Assembly (NCBI GenBank): GCA_947246015.1
Contig: CAMXQE010000001.1
Span: 62,001 to 126,000 of the forward strand
Length of the DNA stretch: 64,000 nucleotides
Reading direction: 5' to 3'
From: an uncultured Lachnospiraceae bacterium
GTDB taxonomy: Bacteria > Bacillota > Clostridia > Lachnospirales > Lachnospiraceae
Positions 28,252 through 38,157 of this stretch are shown piece by piece (position 1 is the first letter of the stretch; every line of letters starts with the position of its first letter). The notes beneath the pieces are model-generated. The model was not told the origin of the DNA, ran no database searches, and saw only the letters and a program-made list of their open reading frames with translations. The position numbers and the translations under genes were made by a program.

Positions 28252-29490
28252 TTATTCCGACTGTGCCAGATATTCCTGCTCTCCTGCCAGGCCGGCAAGT
28301 ACCTCCTGTACTTCAGGCGCTCCGTCATAATAATGAAGCAGAAGTCCTACCACTCTCGTATAACTTAATATCCCGTCTTCCACGCCGTTTAACACCATGG
28401 AAGTCTCCGACAGTTTATCCGAAACTTTATCCACTACTTCCGTACTGATTATCGCTTTCTGTTCCACCTTCTCCCACGCCTTCTCTTCTAAAAATACATT
28501 TTCCTTCCTTACCTGGGAAGAAATTTTTACATGGGAATTATACACTTTCATATTTTTTCCGATGGCGTCATAATACTCATTATTAATATAGTTCAAAACA
28601 CTTAAATAACCGCTGTACTGGAAAGTCAAATCCGAAGAATGAATACAGGCAAGAAAACCTATCATATTCGCCTCTTCCTCATACATAAAACCTTTCAGAT
28701 GGGCATACTCATGACAGATGGTTGCCGGACGGTTTATCTCATGCATCAATGCATTATAGTTAATCTCCATCGAAAACGGGAAAAAATATCCCTTCATTTT
28801 CTGCTGGCTGAAAAATTCGGAAAAAGCAAACTGTTTTGGCTGCGGATAATAACCTTGCAGCTGTACACAGTCTCCGCTTAAATTCAGCATGGCCTCTATG
28901 GCAATTTCCTCCATGTTCTCAGGATAAATAATATTGCCGTCTTCATCCCGCTCTACCTGCTTTGCCAGTTCATTGCATTTAATGACCACATAATCCCGTA
29001 ACTGTCCCAGTTCCTCAATCGTATATTCCTTTTCCATCAGTTCCTGAAGCATCGGGTCATCCGCCGTCATACGGTTAATAAACCCGTATTTTTCCTCTAA
29101 AGTGGAACAGTGGTAAGGAATAAAACAGTTTAATGTCATTACAACTGCCACACCCGCAAAAATCCATGCATACGCTGTCCAGTATTTCCTGCAGAATCCG
29201 ACGATTTTACCATATATCCGGCTCTTACGGAAGCCTATGGAAACTATGGCCGCAATCATTCCCGACAACAAAGCTGCGACTGTCAGAACCACACCTGCCA
29301 CCAGCATAACTTCTCCCACGGAAAAAGAAAAAAGACCGGTTATCCTGCCATATGTACTGACCCACAGCGGATAAATGCAACGTACATAAAAATCACAAAA
29401 TGCGCTGCTTTCCCATGCAATCACATTCGCCAATGCTACCAATGCAGCAACCCCTGCCAACAACATCCAACCCCGTCGTTTCATCCGCAT
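28252..29490 (-). CDS. DUF3810 membrane protein with zinc-metalloprotease motif
   Basis: The 412-residue protein has three transmembrane helices in the first 125 residues. A large domain follows that contains an HExxH motif (CHEYAHLKG) with a downstream EEEANMIGF segment that could give the third zinc ligand. This is the DUF3810 pattern. It is probably a membrane-bound zinc peptidase with its active site outside the cytoplasm, but no substrate is known. It has its own terminator and is not part of the pan operon downstream. Confidence 0.88.
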   Translation of the reverse strand: MRMKRRGWMLLAGVAALVALANVIAWESSAFCDFYVRCIYPLWVSTYGRITGLFSFSVGEVMLVAGVVLTVAALLSGMIAAIVSIGFRKSRIYGKIVGFCRKYWTAYAWIFAGVAVVMTLNCFIPYHCSTLEEKYGFINRMTADDPMLQELMEKEYTIEELGQLRDYVVIKCNELAKQVERDEDGNIIYPENMEEIAIEAMLNLSGDCVQLQGYYPQPKQFAFSEFFSQQKMKGYFFPFSMEINYNALMHEINRPATICHEYAHLKGFMYEEEANMIGFLACIHSSDLTFQYSGYLSVLNYINNEYYDAIGKNMKVYNSHVKISSQVRKENVFLEEKAWEKVEQKAIISTEVVDKVSDKLSETSMVLNGVEDGILSYTRVVGLLLHYYDGAPEVQEVLAGLAGEQEYLAQSE

Positions 29491-29878
29491 ACCTCCTATG
29501 TAATTTTTGAAGTCTTTACCCCTAAAGACTTACCCCGCTTCTCTATAATTTAAGGATATCATACAGATGTTAAGTAAAAATAATAAATTATGAATAATTT
29601 GTGAATAATTCATAAAATGCATGTTCCGTTCCTGATTCTTTTGGTAGTTTTATACAAATATAGAATTTTATTGAAAATTTATCGCAAACCCCTTCCCCTT
29701 TCCTCCTTCAAGTCCTCTTGAATATCGTTGTATAATAAATATTTATCGTAAATCAATAAATAATTATTGACTTTCGATTTTCACAGTGCTATGATGTATC
29801 CAAAAGATATACGGAAAAGGCAATCCGTAATTGCCGGAAAGGTATCCCACTACCTATCATAAACAGGAGGTTTTACTT
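29491..29878. other. Divergent intergenic region with operator and promoter
   Basis: The 388-bp gap between the leftward DUF3810 gene and the rightward DUF2975 gene is AT-rich. Its right part contains the palindromic operator and promoter listed separately. The left part (29491-29740) shows no gene, repeat or strong hairpin. Confidence 0.4.
29745..29795 (+). promoter_or_regulatory. Promoter with overlapping palindromic operator
   Basis: The -35 TTGACT (29767-29772) and -10 TATGAT (29790-29795) are 17 bp apart. An imperfect palindrome covers the -35: 15-nt arms at 29745-29759 and 29764-29778 match at 13 positions around a 4-nt centre (ATCG-TCAATAA / TTATTGA-CGAT). It is the natural candidate site for the HTH protein encoded two genes downstream, which would make the operon self-regulated. 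Confidence 0.6.
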
Positions 29879-30325
29879 ATGAAAGACAGACTGACGATTA
29901 TAACGAAACTGCTTTTGGATTTTATGTTTTATGCGGGCATAGCGGTGACGGCAACCCTGCCCCTGAGCATCCGTTTCTACGGAACATACAATTCCTATTT
30001 TGCCGACAACTATATCCCCCTGATACTGCTTTTCTTTTTTTCCGGCATCTTTGCCATTCTCATTATCTATGAGCTGAGAAAAATGTTCCGTTCTGTATTA
30101 AACGACGACTGCTTTATTCCGGAAAATGTAGTGAGCCTTCGGAGAATGGGCACATACAGTATCATGATTGCGCTGATTACCGCTGGAAGGCTTTTCCTCT
30201 ATATTACTCCGGCCGTACTGATTGTCATTCTTGTTTTCGTCATTGCCGGATTGTTCAGCAAAGTATTATCACGCGTTTTTGAACGGGCTGTCACTTATAA
30301 ACTGGAAAATGACCTGACCATTTAG
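29879..30325 (+). CDS. DUF2975 membrane protein
   Basis: This 148-residue protein starts at the ATG at 29879, with AGGAGG 8 nt upstream; the frame extends to a TTG at 29831 without support. It has four transmembrane helices (about 10-30, 44-64, 92-112, 115-135), the DUF2975 pattern. Genes of this family commonly precede a small YozG-like HTH regulator, as here. The function of the pair is unknown; a role in membrane sensing or regulation of the HTH protein is a guess. Confidence 0.85.
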   Translation: MKDRLTIITKLLLDFMFYAGIAVTATLPLSIRFYGTYNSYFADNYIPLILLFFFSGIFAILIIYELRKMFRSVLNDDCFIPENVVSLRRMGTYSIMIALITAGRLFLYITPAVLIVILVFVIAGLFSKVLSRVFERAVTYKLENDLTI

Positions 30326-30335
30326 GAGGTATCAC

Positions 30336-30575
30336 ATGGGAATCATTATTAATCTGGATGTGGTCATGGCACAGCGCAAGAAAGGTCTGACCGAGCTTGC
30401 CGGCGAAGTAGATATTACCCTTGCCAACCTGTCCATCCTGAAAAACAATAAAGCCAAAGCCATCCGTCTTTCCACCCTGTCCGCCATCTGCAAAGCCCTG
30501 AACTGCCAGCCCGGCGATATTTTACAGTATGTGGAGGATGAGAAAGAAGATAACGATACGGACACCGCTGACTGA
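30336..30575 (+). CDS. Small Cro/C1-type HTH regulator (YozG-like)
   Basis: The 79-residue protein is essentially one helix-turn-helix domain (LTELAGEVDITLANLSILKNNKAKAIRLSTLSAICKALN) with an acidic tail. The GDILQYVEDE ending is typical of the YozG type. It lies 10 bp after the DUF2975 gene, with GGAGGT before the start. It likely binds the palindrome at 29745-29778 and controls its own operon. This is inferred from position and symmetry. Confidence 0.9.
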   Translation: MGIIINLDVVMAQRKKGLTELAGEVDITLANLSILKNNKAKAIRLSTLSAICKALNCQPGDILQYVEDEKEDNDTDTAD

Positions 30576-30636
30576 ATTTCTTAAACAGTTACTAAGAATA
30601 CCCATTCATCAAAATGGGAGAAAAGAGGTAGAAATT

Positions 30637-32316
30637 ATGAATGAATACGCAGAACAATATCCCCCTGTTACACCGGAACACACCGTACAGCCTGCTGCCG
30701 AAGTCCGGGCAGCTGCAAACGGCACATTTTCCGCTTCCGCCGCGCCTGACTATAGCAGCCGGTCTATTCCTCAGCCCTGTGCGGAAGAAAAAGAGCACCG
30801 CATCCGGAATTTTCAGTTTTTCGGCATGGGCAGTTTTCTTTATGCCCTGTTTTATACCTTCTGTCTGTACCACAATGCTTCCGGTATCACCTACCCTTTT
30901 TTCGTAGGCGGAACCCTCTTCTTTTTCTTCTCATCCTTAAAAAAGTCAGGGATTTCCGCGAAAAAAGATTCCGTATTTTATATCGTCAGCCTGATGCTGT
31001 TAGGGATTTCCACCGCCTGCACGGATGCCGACAGTATTATTATCATGAATAAAACAGGGATTTTCGTACTGAGTTTCGTACTGATGCTGCATAACTTTTA
31101 TTCCGATGACAGCTGGAATCTCTCCACCTATATCCTGAGAATATGCCGCCTTATTCTCGGTTCTGTCAATATCATCGGCCGGCCGTTTTCCGACCTGTAT
31201 CTGTATTTGAATAAAAGAAAGGAGACAGGTTCTGCAAAAAACTCCAAAGTTAAGTATATCCTTCTCGGACTCGTTATTTCCATACCGCTGGTGTTTTTTG
31301 TGATACTGCTTCTTAGCAGTGCAGATGTCGTATTCAGTTCTGTTATGAGTTCTGTTTTTGATATTGATATTCCGGCGAACCTTTTCGGTATCTGTTTCAC
31401 AGTCCTGTTTGCTTTCTTTGCTTCTTACTGCATTATCACATATTTAGGAGCACGCAATATGAAAGAAAATGTACCGGATAAACGCACCGGAGAACCGATG
31501 CTGGCCATTACCGTTACCTCCGTACTTTCCATTATATACCTGATATTCAGCGGTATTCAGATTGTATATCTGTTCTTCGGAAATATGGAGCTTCCTTATC
31601 ATTATACCTATGCCGAGTATGCAAGAGAAGGTTTCTTCCAACTGCTTTTTGTCTGTCTGATGAACCTTGCACTGGTACTAATCTGTCTTGGCAGATTTAA
31701 AGAAAATAAAATACTGAAAACCATATTGACCGTTATATCCTTGTGCACCTATATTATGATTGCTTCCAGCGCGATGCGGATGATTATGTATATCCGGTGT
31801 TATGCTTTAACTTTTTTAAGAATTTTCGTTTTATGGTCACTGGCTGTGATTTTCCTGCTGATGACAGGCGTTGTGATTTCCATATACAAAGAAAGATTTC
31901 CTTTATTTAAATACAGTATGGTTTTGGTGACTGTACTTTACCTCGGACTGTCTTTCAGCCATCCGGATTACTGGATTGCAAAATACAACATCGCCTGCAT
32001 ACCGAACCTAAACGAATGGGAAAGCTACGGAGACGGTTACTATTTATCCAGACTGTCCGCTGATGCCGCTCCCATCCTGCTCAGCGAAGAAACCCTGAAT
32101 GCTTTCAATTACCCCTCCGCCCGCAATGCAGGAAGAGACGAATCAGGAGATTTGCTCTATGTTAATAATTCCTCCTGGCTGCCTCGTTATATATACTCTT
32201 TGGACAGTCATATCCAATATGTACAGTCCAGAGGAACGAAAGCCCGAACCTTTAATTTATCCAGATTCATTGCCGGGAACTATCTTCCGCCTTCTTCATC
32301 TCATTCAGGACACTGA
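30637..32316 (+). CDS. DUF4153/DUF4173-type polytopic membrane protein
   Basis: I start at the ATG at 30637 (GAGG 8 nt upstream), giving 559 residues. A soluble, Pro/Ala-rich N-terminus (about 1-60) is followed by ten or more transmembrane helices to about residue 440, then a soluble C-terminal domain with conserved aromatic residues (NEWESYGDGYYLSRLS). The layout fits the DUF4153/DUF4173 family, of unknown function. It is third in the DUF2975-HTH operon. Its last 50 bp overlap the end of the convergent MATE gene. Confidence 0.8.
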   Translation: MNEYAEQYPPVTPEHTVQPAAEVRAAANGTFSASAAPDYSSRSIPQPCAEEKEHRIRNFQFFGMGSFLYALFYTFCLYHNASGITYPFFVGGTLFFFFSSLKKSGISAKKDSVFYIVSLMLLGISTACTDADSIIIMNKTGIFVLSFVLMLHNFYSDDSWNLSTYILRICRLILGSVNIIGRPFSDLYLYLNKRKETGSAKNSKVKYILLGLVISIPLVFFVILLLSSADVVFSSVMSSVFDIDIPANLFGICFTVLFAFFASYCIITYLGARNMKENVPDKRTGEPMLAITVTSVLSIIYLIFSGIQIVYLFFGNMELPYHYTYAEYAREGFFQLLFVCLMNLALVLICLGRFKENKILKTILTVISLCTYIMIASSAMRMIMYIRCYALTFLRIFVLWSLAVIFLLMTGVVISIYKERFPLFKYSMVLVTVLYLGLSFSHPDYWIAKYNIACIPNLNEWESYGDGYYLSRLSADAAPILLSEETLNAFNYPSARNAGRDESGDLLYVNNSSWLPRYIYSLDSHIQYVQSRGTKARTFNLSRFIAGNYLPPSSSHSGH

Positions 32317-33625
32317 GACACAGAGGAACCGCCAGCACAAATGAACATATATCCGAAACGGTCTGGCATATTTCCACACCAAACAATCCGAACAGCTGCG
32401 GCAATATCAATATCAGGGGAATGAAGAACAGCCCCTGCCTTGCCGCAGCCAGTACGGAAGCTTTCAATGCCTTCCCTATAGACTGCAGCATCATATTGGA
32501 CATTACAATCCAGCCCGTAAGCGGAAATGCAATACACTGCATCCGCAGCGCCATGGTTCCCACTTCTATTACCTGTATATCATCCTTCCGGAACAATGCA
32601 ATTACCTGCGGCGCAAATACAGCGCCTATCACAGCTACACCGATTAGAAATACTGTCGCATACTTCACGCAGAATGCAAAACCTTCCCTTACCCTGTGAT
32701 ACAGTTTCGCTCCGTAATTAAAGCCGCATACCGGCTGGAATCCCTGCCCGAAACCAATCAGTGCAGAACCGGCAAACATAGATACTCTGGATACAATGGA
32801 CATCCCGGCAATCGCCGCATCCCCATATACTCCCGCTCCATGATTTAACAGGATTCCCGATATGCTGGCAAGTCCCTGTCTGCAAAGAGAAGGAAAACCG
32901 CCTCTGCATATTTCCTTAATATAATGAAAGTTCGGTTTAAAATTCTTAAACTGTATCCGGATGTTACCGCCCTTCCTGCTTTGGAACAAAAGCAGCAGAA
33001 AACTGCAGAACTGACTGAACACCGTCGCCGCGGCCGCTCCCGCAACCCCCATTCCGCATCCAAAAATCAAAACAGGGTCAAGTATGATATTGATAACTGC
33101 TCCGGTCACAATCCCCACCATGGCATATGCCGCACTCCCCTGAAAGCGAAGCTGGTTATTCAGTACAAGGGAAGAGGTCATAAAAGGAGCTCCCAGCAGG
33201 ATAATCCGAAGATACGCTTCCGTATAAGGCAGAATGGTAGGCGTGGAACCCAAAGCCACTGCCAAAGGCTTGAGAAACAGAATCCCTCCTGCCAGGACCG
33301 CCAGACCGCAGATAAAGGCCAGAAAGAATCCGTTCGCGGCCATCACTGCCGCTTCCTCAAAATCTTTCGCTCCGAGCCGTCTGGAAATATAATTTCCTGA
33401 ACCATGGCCAAAGAAAAATCCTAATGACTGGATAATGGCCATTACAGAAAATACCACACCTACTGCCGCTGTAGACTGGGTATTGATTCTCCCCACAAAA
33501 AAGGTATCCGCCATATTATAAAACGAAGTCACCAGCATACTGATGATGGTCGGCACCGCCAGCTCCCCGATTAGGCGGGGAACCGGTGTAGTTGTCATAT
33601 ATATGTACTTTTCTTCCTGCTGCAT
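32267..33625 (-). CDS. MATE-family multidrug/Na+ antiporter
   Basis: The 452-residue protein has twelve transmembrane helices in two homologous halves. The N-terminal half shows the family segment around VPTIISMLVTSFYNMADTFFVGR and the second half GFGQGFQPVCGFNYGAK. It should export drugs or metabolites in exchange for Na+ or H+. It lies 30 bp downstream of a second MATE gene in the same direction. Its end overlaps the convergent DUF4153 gene by 50 bp. Substrates cannot be inferred. Confidence 0.93.
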   Translation of the reverse strand: MQQEEKYIYMTTTPVPRLIGELAVPTIISMLVTSFYNMADTFFVGRINTQSTAAVGVVFSVMAIIQSLGFFFGHGSGNYISRRLGAKDFEEAAVMAANGFFLAFICGLAVLAGGILFLKPLAVALGSTPTILPYTEAYLRIILLGAPFMTSSLVLNNQLRFQGSAAYAMVGIVTGAVINIILDPVLIFGCGMGVAGAAAATVFSQFCSFLLLLFQSRKGGNIRIQFKNFKPNFHYIKEICRGGFPSLCRQGLASISGILLNHGAGVYGDAAIAGMSIVSRVSMFAGSALIGFGQGFQPVCGFNYGAKLYHRVREGFAFCVKYATVFLIGVAVIGAVFAPQVIALFRKDDIQVIEVGTMALRMQCIAFPLTGWIVMSNMMLQSIGKALKASVLAAARQGLFFIPLILILPQLFGLFGVEICQTVSDICSFVLAVPLCLSVLNEMKKAEDSSRQ

Positions 33626-33655
33626 TTTTCATCACATCCTTTTTTTCCGGCCTTT

Positions 33656-35065
33656 TCACTTTCCGCCGCTTTCTCCTATTGCTTTTCCTTTCCATTTACC
33701 CCAGCGGTAACAGATGAGCGTAATCAGAGCACCCAGCGTCCACGAAAATAACAAAGATAAAAATACGCTTTCACAACGCCCGTTCGGATATAATTCGCTT
33801 CTTGTCAGGTAAGCAATCCCATATGCCACAGGCACCCGGATGGCTACCGTCGTAATCAGGGATATCCACATAGGAGTCATTGTATCCCCGGCTCCCCGCA
33901 TCACACCGGACAACGACTGCGTAACCGCCATAGCGATATACCCCACTGCCAATATACGCATCATCCGCATACTCATATCCACCAGCGACTCCGTTTCCGT
34001 AAAAATACCCATCAGATATTTTCCAAAAATAAGGATTAATATCGTTATAACCCCCGATACTCCCATTGCAATCAGGGTTCCTTGTTTTGCCCCCTGTTCC
34101 ACTCTCTCATATTCCCGCGCCCCTACATTCTGTCCTGCATATGTAGTCATTGCCGTTCCAAAAGAAAAATTCGGCATCATTGCAAAGCCATCCACTCTCA
34201 TTACGATAACATTTGCCGCAATAAACAATTCCCCGAAGCTGTTCGTCAGCGACTGGACAATAATCATCGCCATGGAAAATATGGCCTGTGTCAGTCCGGA
34301 GGGCAGTCCCAGCCGAATTGTCATCCATGCATATTTTTTATGCAGCTTCAGGTATTTTTTCTTAAAATCAAAAATATTCGACATTCTCATGAGTTTCAGC
34401 AGGCATAATACTGCGGAAATCCCCTGGGCAATAGCTGTTGCCAGTGCAACGCCGGCAACTCCCATCTGAAAACCGGCCACAAACAGAATATCCAATATAA
34501 TATTAATTACAGTAGAAATCAACAGATATATAAGCGCTGATACAGAATCCCCCAATCCTCTCAGAACGCCGCTCAGGATATTATAATAAGACAGTCCCAC
34601 AATGCCGATGAATATAATATTCAGGTAAGACTCACACCAGCCCAGTATAGACTCCGGCGTCCCCAGCAGTTCCAAAAGCGGCCTCGATATCAGCGGACCG
34701 ACAATCATAATCAGCAGCGATGATATTGCTGTCAGTGTAACACAGCTCCCAATCGTTCCCGATAAATCTTCTCTTTCCTTTGCCCCGAAATACTGGGAAA
34801 CCATAATACCGGCTCCCACAGATATCCCTACAAAGAGAACCAGCAGCAGATTCAGTATCGGCCCCGCGCTTCCTACCGCGGCAAGCGCATTATCCCCTAC
34901 ATACCTTCCCACAATAATACTGTCCACCGTATTATATAACTGCTGCGCAATATTCCCAATCAACATAGGAACTGCAAATGCCACAATCTGCTTCCCCGGA
35001 ACACCCACTGTCATATCAATCGGCGCAAATAATTTTTTTAATCCCGTCAGATGATTCTCACTCAT
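33656..35065 (-). CDS. MATE-family multidrug/Na+ antiporter, second of a tandem pair
   Basis: The 469-residue protein carries the standard MATE layout of twelve helices, with LIGNIAQQLYNTVDSIIVGRYVG and MMPNFSFGTAMTTYAGQNVGA. It differs clearly from its neighbour at 32267, so this is not a recent duplication. The two genes are 30 bp apart and probably co-transcribed. The C-terminal cytosolic tail is short and basic. Export of a toxic compound is the family role; the substrate is unknown. Confidence 0.93.
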   Translation of the reverse strand: MSENHLTGLKKLFAPIDMTVGVPGKQIVAFAVPMLIGNIAQQLYNTVDSIIVGRYVGDNALAAVGSAGPILNLLLVLFVGISVGAGIMVSQYFGAKEREDLSGTIGSCVTLTAISSLLIMIVGPLISRPLLELLGTPESILGWCESYLNIIFIGIVGLSYYNILSGVLRGLGDSVSALIYLLISTVINIILDILFVAGFQMGVAGVALATAIAQGISAVLCLLKLMRMSNIFDFKKKYLKLHKKYAWMTIRLGLPSGLTQAIFSMAMIIVQSLTNSFGELFIAANVIVMRVDGFAMMPNFSFGTAMTTYAGQNVGAREYERVEQGAKQGTLIAMGVSGVITILILIFGKYLMGIFTETESLVDMSMRMMRILAVGYIAMAVTQSLSGVMRGAGDTMTPMWISLITTVAIRVPVAYGIAYLTRSELYPNGRCESVFLSLLFSWTLGALITLICYRWGKWKGKAIGESGGK

Positions 35066-35234
35066 AATTACTTTTTCCTCATTTCTTTTCTAAATTCTTT
35101 TATAAATTCTGAAAATTATGCTTGCATTTTTCCTGTCATTTCGTAATATGATATAAATGGCGGATTAAATTCCATTGTACAAGATAATAAAAATAATAGC
35201 AACTATTACCGAATATAAAAAGGAGGTAAATATA

Positions 35235-36185
35235 ATGTACCATAAACGCATAACCCGCTTTTTATTCCAAACAGTACTGTCTGTCTGTCTGATATCAGCT
35301 CTCTGCGGATGCGCATCCAGCCAGCCCCTGCCGGAAATCGATGCATCCAATATTGATACATGTACCATTACCATCCCCGGTATATCCAAAAACTATGATT
35401 TGTTATTCTTAACTGATTCCCATATTGTCATCCCGGACGAATCCGCAGATGATGAAATCCGGAATTATTCCGAAGAACGGCTGGCTCATTTCACCAATGA
35501 AAGCGGCTGCATTTCCTCCGAACTTTTTACCGCATGGATGGAATATGCCAATCGGACAAAACCGGATGCCCTGCTGCTTGGCGGCGACATCATAGATTCC
35601 CCCTCTTCCGCTAATGTCAGTTACTTAAGTTCCTCACTTGATAAATTGGACATACCTTATCTCTATACATTAGGAAACCACGACTGGACCTATCCATGGA
35701 ATTATATGACAGAAAGCGGAACAGAGGAATACCTCCCTCTGCTGGCTCCGTATATGGAAACGAACACTGCCATCCACACACTGGAACTGGATGATTTCAT
35801 TTTAGCAGCCATAGACAACAGCAACAATCAGATACATCCCGATGCACTGGAAGAATACAGGCAAATCCTTTCCCGTAAAAAACCTGTCATCCTCCTGCTT
35901 CATGTCCCGTTCTATACAGAAGAACTGCTGGCTAAAACTTCCGCAGTCTGGACGAACGGCGTCGTATTGGGCGGCGGAGTCCATGGAGGCATTTATCCAA
36001 ACGATGTTTCCGCACAGTTCATGTCCTTAACTACCGCTGCCGACAGTCCGGTAGCGGCAGTGATTGCCGGACATGTACATCTTTCTGATGAATCTGTCAT
36101 CGACGGGGAAAAAGAGATTCCTCAGATTGTCGGAGACGCAGGATATAAGGGGAAAGGCACACTGATTCATATTACTGCCGAATAA
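35235..36185 (+). CDS. Metallophosphoesterase lipoprotein
   Basis: I start at the ATG at 35235 with AGGAGG 8 nt upstream, giving a 316-residue product with a signal peptide and lipobox (SALCGCAS). The calcineurin-like motifs follow in order: FLTDSH, GGDIIDS, LGNHDW, LLLHVPF and AGHVH. It is therefore a surface-anchored phosphoesterase. The substrate (phosphomonoester, phosphodiester or pyrophosphate) is unknown. A DUF4474 gene and another metallophosphoesterase gene follow. Confidence 0.9.
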   Translation: MYHKRITRFLFQTVLSVCLISALCGCASSQPLPEIDASNIDTCTITIPGISKNYDLLFLTDSHIVIPDESADDEIRNYSEERLAHFTNESGCISSELFTAWMEYANRTKPDALLLGGDIIDSPSSANVSYLSSSLDKLDIPYLYTLGNHDWTYPWNYMTESGTEEYLPLLAPYMETNTAIHTLELDDFILAAIDNSNNQIHPDALEEYRQILSRKKPVILLLHVPFYTEELLAKTSAVWTNGVVLGGGVHGGIYPNDVSAQFMSLTTAADSPVAAVIAGHVHLSDESVIDGEKEIPQIVGDAGYKGKGTLIHITAE

Positions 36186-36311
36186 ACCTGCGCAACCCGA
36201 ATCCATACACAAAGAACAGACTGCCGGATTACTTCTGTACCTGCATAAAAAAGGCACAGATTTCGACAACTTCTCATATGATATAACAAAACACTTATTG
36301 AGGAATTTATT

Positions 36312-37202
36312 ATGTACTTGTTCTTTGGTATCTTTTTTCTGTTCCTTCTTTTCTTCTGTGTGAACCAATGGCGCAGAAAGAAAATCATCAAAAAAATCCG
36401 CTGTATGTGCATGAAAGAAGAATGCCATATTCTGGATGAGCTTATAGCCCCTTTCGGCTACGCCTATCTGCCGGAACAGGACATTTTTACCTCACGCCTT
36501 GATGTCTGGCAGAGAGACTTCGGCTACTGTACCCTGTACGATAAAGCGGCATTCCGGTTTAACATAGTCTTCGACTGCCTTCCGGTTTATTTTGATTTTG
36601 AAGGCAGAACATGGCTTTTGGAACTGTGGAAAGGCCAGTACGGCATCCATACCGGAGCAGAAATCGGCGTCTACTATGCGGACCGCATACTGGAAAAACA
36701 GGAATACCACACAGCTCTTTTTCAAAGCGTGGAAGACTGTGACATGCCGGCCCTTTCTTTCCGGCTTTTCCGCAAAGGCGTACAGATTGCCGACGTATGC
36801 GCCAGGCACTGGTGGCTGACTGCCTTTTCCATGGGACGGTTTTCCGAACCGGCGGACTTGTATATGCAGACCTGCATTACTTTTCCCACCCATTCCATGG
36901 CACATGCTTTTATCAAAGGCTTAACCGAATGCGGATATCCCAACGATGATATCTGTTTAAACTGCAATGCTGTCTCATTCCCCTTTACGAAATCCAAAAT
37001 GCGGCGGAACCGCTTTGACCGATGCCGGATTCGGATTGCACAATGCGTCAATCGATTCTGGTGCAAGATGTATTTGTTCGTTACAAGACCTTTCTGTCTC
37101 TCCATAGACAGACTCCTCTATCTGTATTATTACATTCCGGCTATTTTCCGCAAAATACTCCGCATCAGGAAATATAAAAAGCATAAACCAAAAAATAAAT
37201 AA
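36312..37202 (+). CDS. DUF4474 membrane-anchored protein
   Basis: The 296-residue protein has one N-terminal transmembrane helix (about 2-18). A conserved domain (about 40-225) follows with FGYAYLPEQDIF, WQRDFGYCTLYDKAA and LLELWKGQYGIHTGAEIGVYY, which matches my memory of DUF4474. A very basic C-terminal tail ends the protein. Its function is unknown. It lies 14 bp before the second metallophosphoesterase gene and probably shares its transcript. Confidence 0.85.
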   Translation: MYLFFGIFFLFLLFFCVNQWRRKKIIKKIRCMCMKEECHILDELIAPFGYAYLPEQDIFTSRLDVWQRDFGYCTLYDKAAFRFNIVFDCLPVYFDFEGRTWLLELWKGQYGIHTGAEIGVYYADRILEKQEYHTALFQSVEDCDMPALSFRLFRKGVQIADVCARHWWLTAFSMGRFSEPADLYMQTCITFPTHSMAHAFIKGLTECGYPNDDICLNCNAVSFPFTKSKMRRNRFDRCRIRIAQCVNRFWCKMYLFVTRPFCLSIDRLLYLYYYIPAIFRKILRIRKYKKHKPKNK

Positions 37203-37215
37203 AGAGGATTATCAA

Positions 37216-38157
37216 ATGAGTTATTATTCCCGTCTTTCCAAGTCCTTTGAGGGTGCGCTCCGGCTACCTCTTACGGACTGCTCCAGGTACGTATTAATCA
37301 GCGACTGCCACCGCGGCGCCGGCACTTCCAATGACAATTTTTTAAAAAACCAGAATCTTTATTTTGCCGCCCTGCAGCATTATTACAAAACAGGATATAC
37401 CTATATCGAGCTGGGCGACGGAGACGAACTGTGGGAAAACCGCAGTATGGAACAGATTATGGAAGCGCACGGCAATGTCTTTTTCCTCCTTTCACGTTTT
37501 CACGAACAGGGACGCCTGTATATGCTGTATGGGAATCACGATATGGTAAAAAAGAATGCCCGTTATGCAGACAAAAACTGCAGCACCTGCCGTTGCAGCT
37601 TCGAAGACCATCCTTACCTGGAAAAAGCGCCGCTTTTTCCTCATATGACATTTTATCCGGGCATCATTCTGGAAAATCATTTGTCATCTGCCAAAGCGAA
37701 TCCTCTAAACAGCATTGAAGACCATCCAATGGACCTTTATCTTACCCACGGACACCAGACGGATTTATTTAATTCCACATTCTGGCGTGTTTCCCGTTTT
37801 CTTGTCCGCTATCTTTGGAAGCCGTTGGAACACTTCGGTGTCCTCGACCCCACCAGCGCCGCTAAAAACTATACGCGGAAAGACAAAGCGGAAAAACGTC
37901 TTCATCATTGGGCGGAAGAGGAAAACCATATCCTGATTACCGGTCATACCCACCGCCCCACACTTTCCGCAGAAGATAAATACTATTTTAACAGCGGAAG
38001 CTGTGTCCACCCCCGCTGTATTACCTGTCTGGAAATTCAGGGAAAACAAATCCTTCTTGTGAAATGGACATTAGCTGCCAAACCGGATATGACCCTTTTT
38101 GTATCAAGAGAAATATTGGCCGGGCCGGTATGGCTGTCTACAAACAGATTACTTTAG
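37216..38157 (+). CDS. Cytosolic metallophosphoesterase (calcineurin-like)
   Basis: The 313-residue protein has no signal peptide. It holds the metal-site motifs ISDCHRGAG, ELGDGDELWENR, YGNHDM, TTHGH-like LTHGHQTD and TGHTHRP. It resembles LpxH-like and uncharacterised phosphoesterases of Firmicutes; lipid A synthesis is not expected here, so the substrate is unknown. A cysteine-rich insert (CSTCRCSFED) lies in the middle. Its last 20 bp overlap the end of the convergent ABC-F gene. Confidence 0.9.
   Translation: MSYYSRLSKSFEGALRLPLTDCSRYVLISDCHRGAGTSNDNFLKNQNLYFAALQHYYKTGYTYIELGDGDELWENRSMEQIMEAHGNVFFLLSRFHEQGRLYMLYGNHDMVKKNARYADKNCSTCRCSFEDHPYLEKAPLFPHMTFYPGIILENHLSSAKANPLNSIEDHPMDLYLTHGHQTDLFNSTFWRVSRFLVRYLWKPLEHFGVLDPTSAAKNYTRKDKAEKRLHHWAEEENHILITGHTHRPTLSAEDKYYFNSGSCVHPRCITCLEIQGKQILLVKWTLAAKPDMTLFVSREILAGPVWLSTNRLL

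Noticed and set aside
28086..28328. Longer N-terminus of the DUF2520 protein
   Set aside because: It would cross the DUF3810 terminator and the pan promoter and adds sequence outside the Rossmann domain.
32267..35065. Recent duplication of MATE genes
   Set aside because: The two proteins differ over their whole length in helices and loops, so they are separate members of the family.
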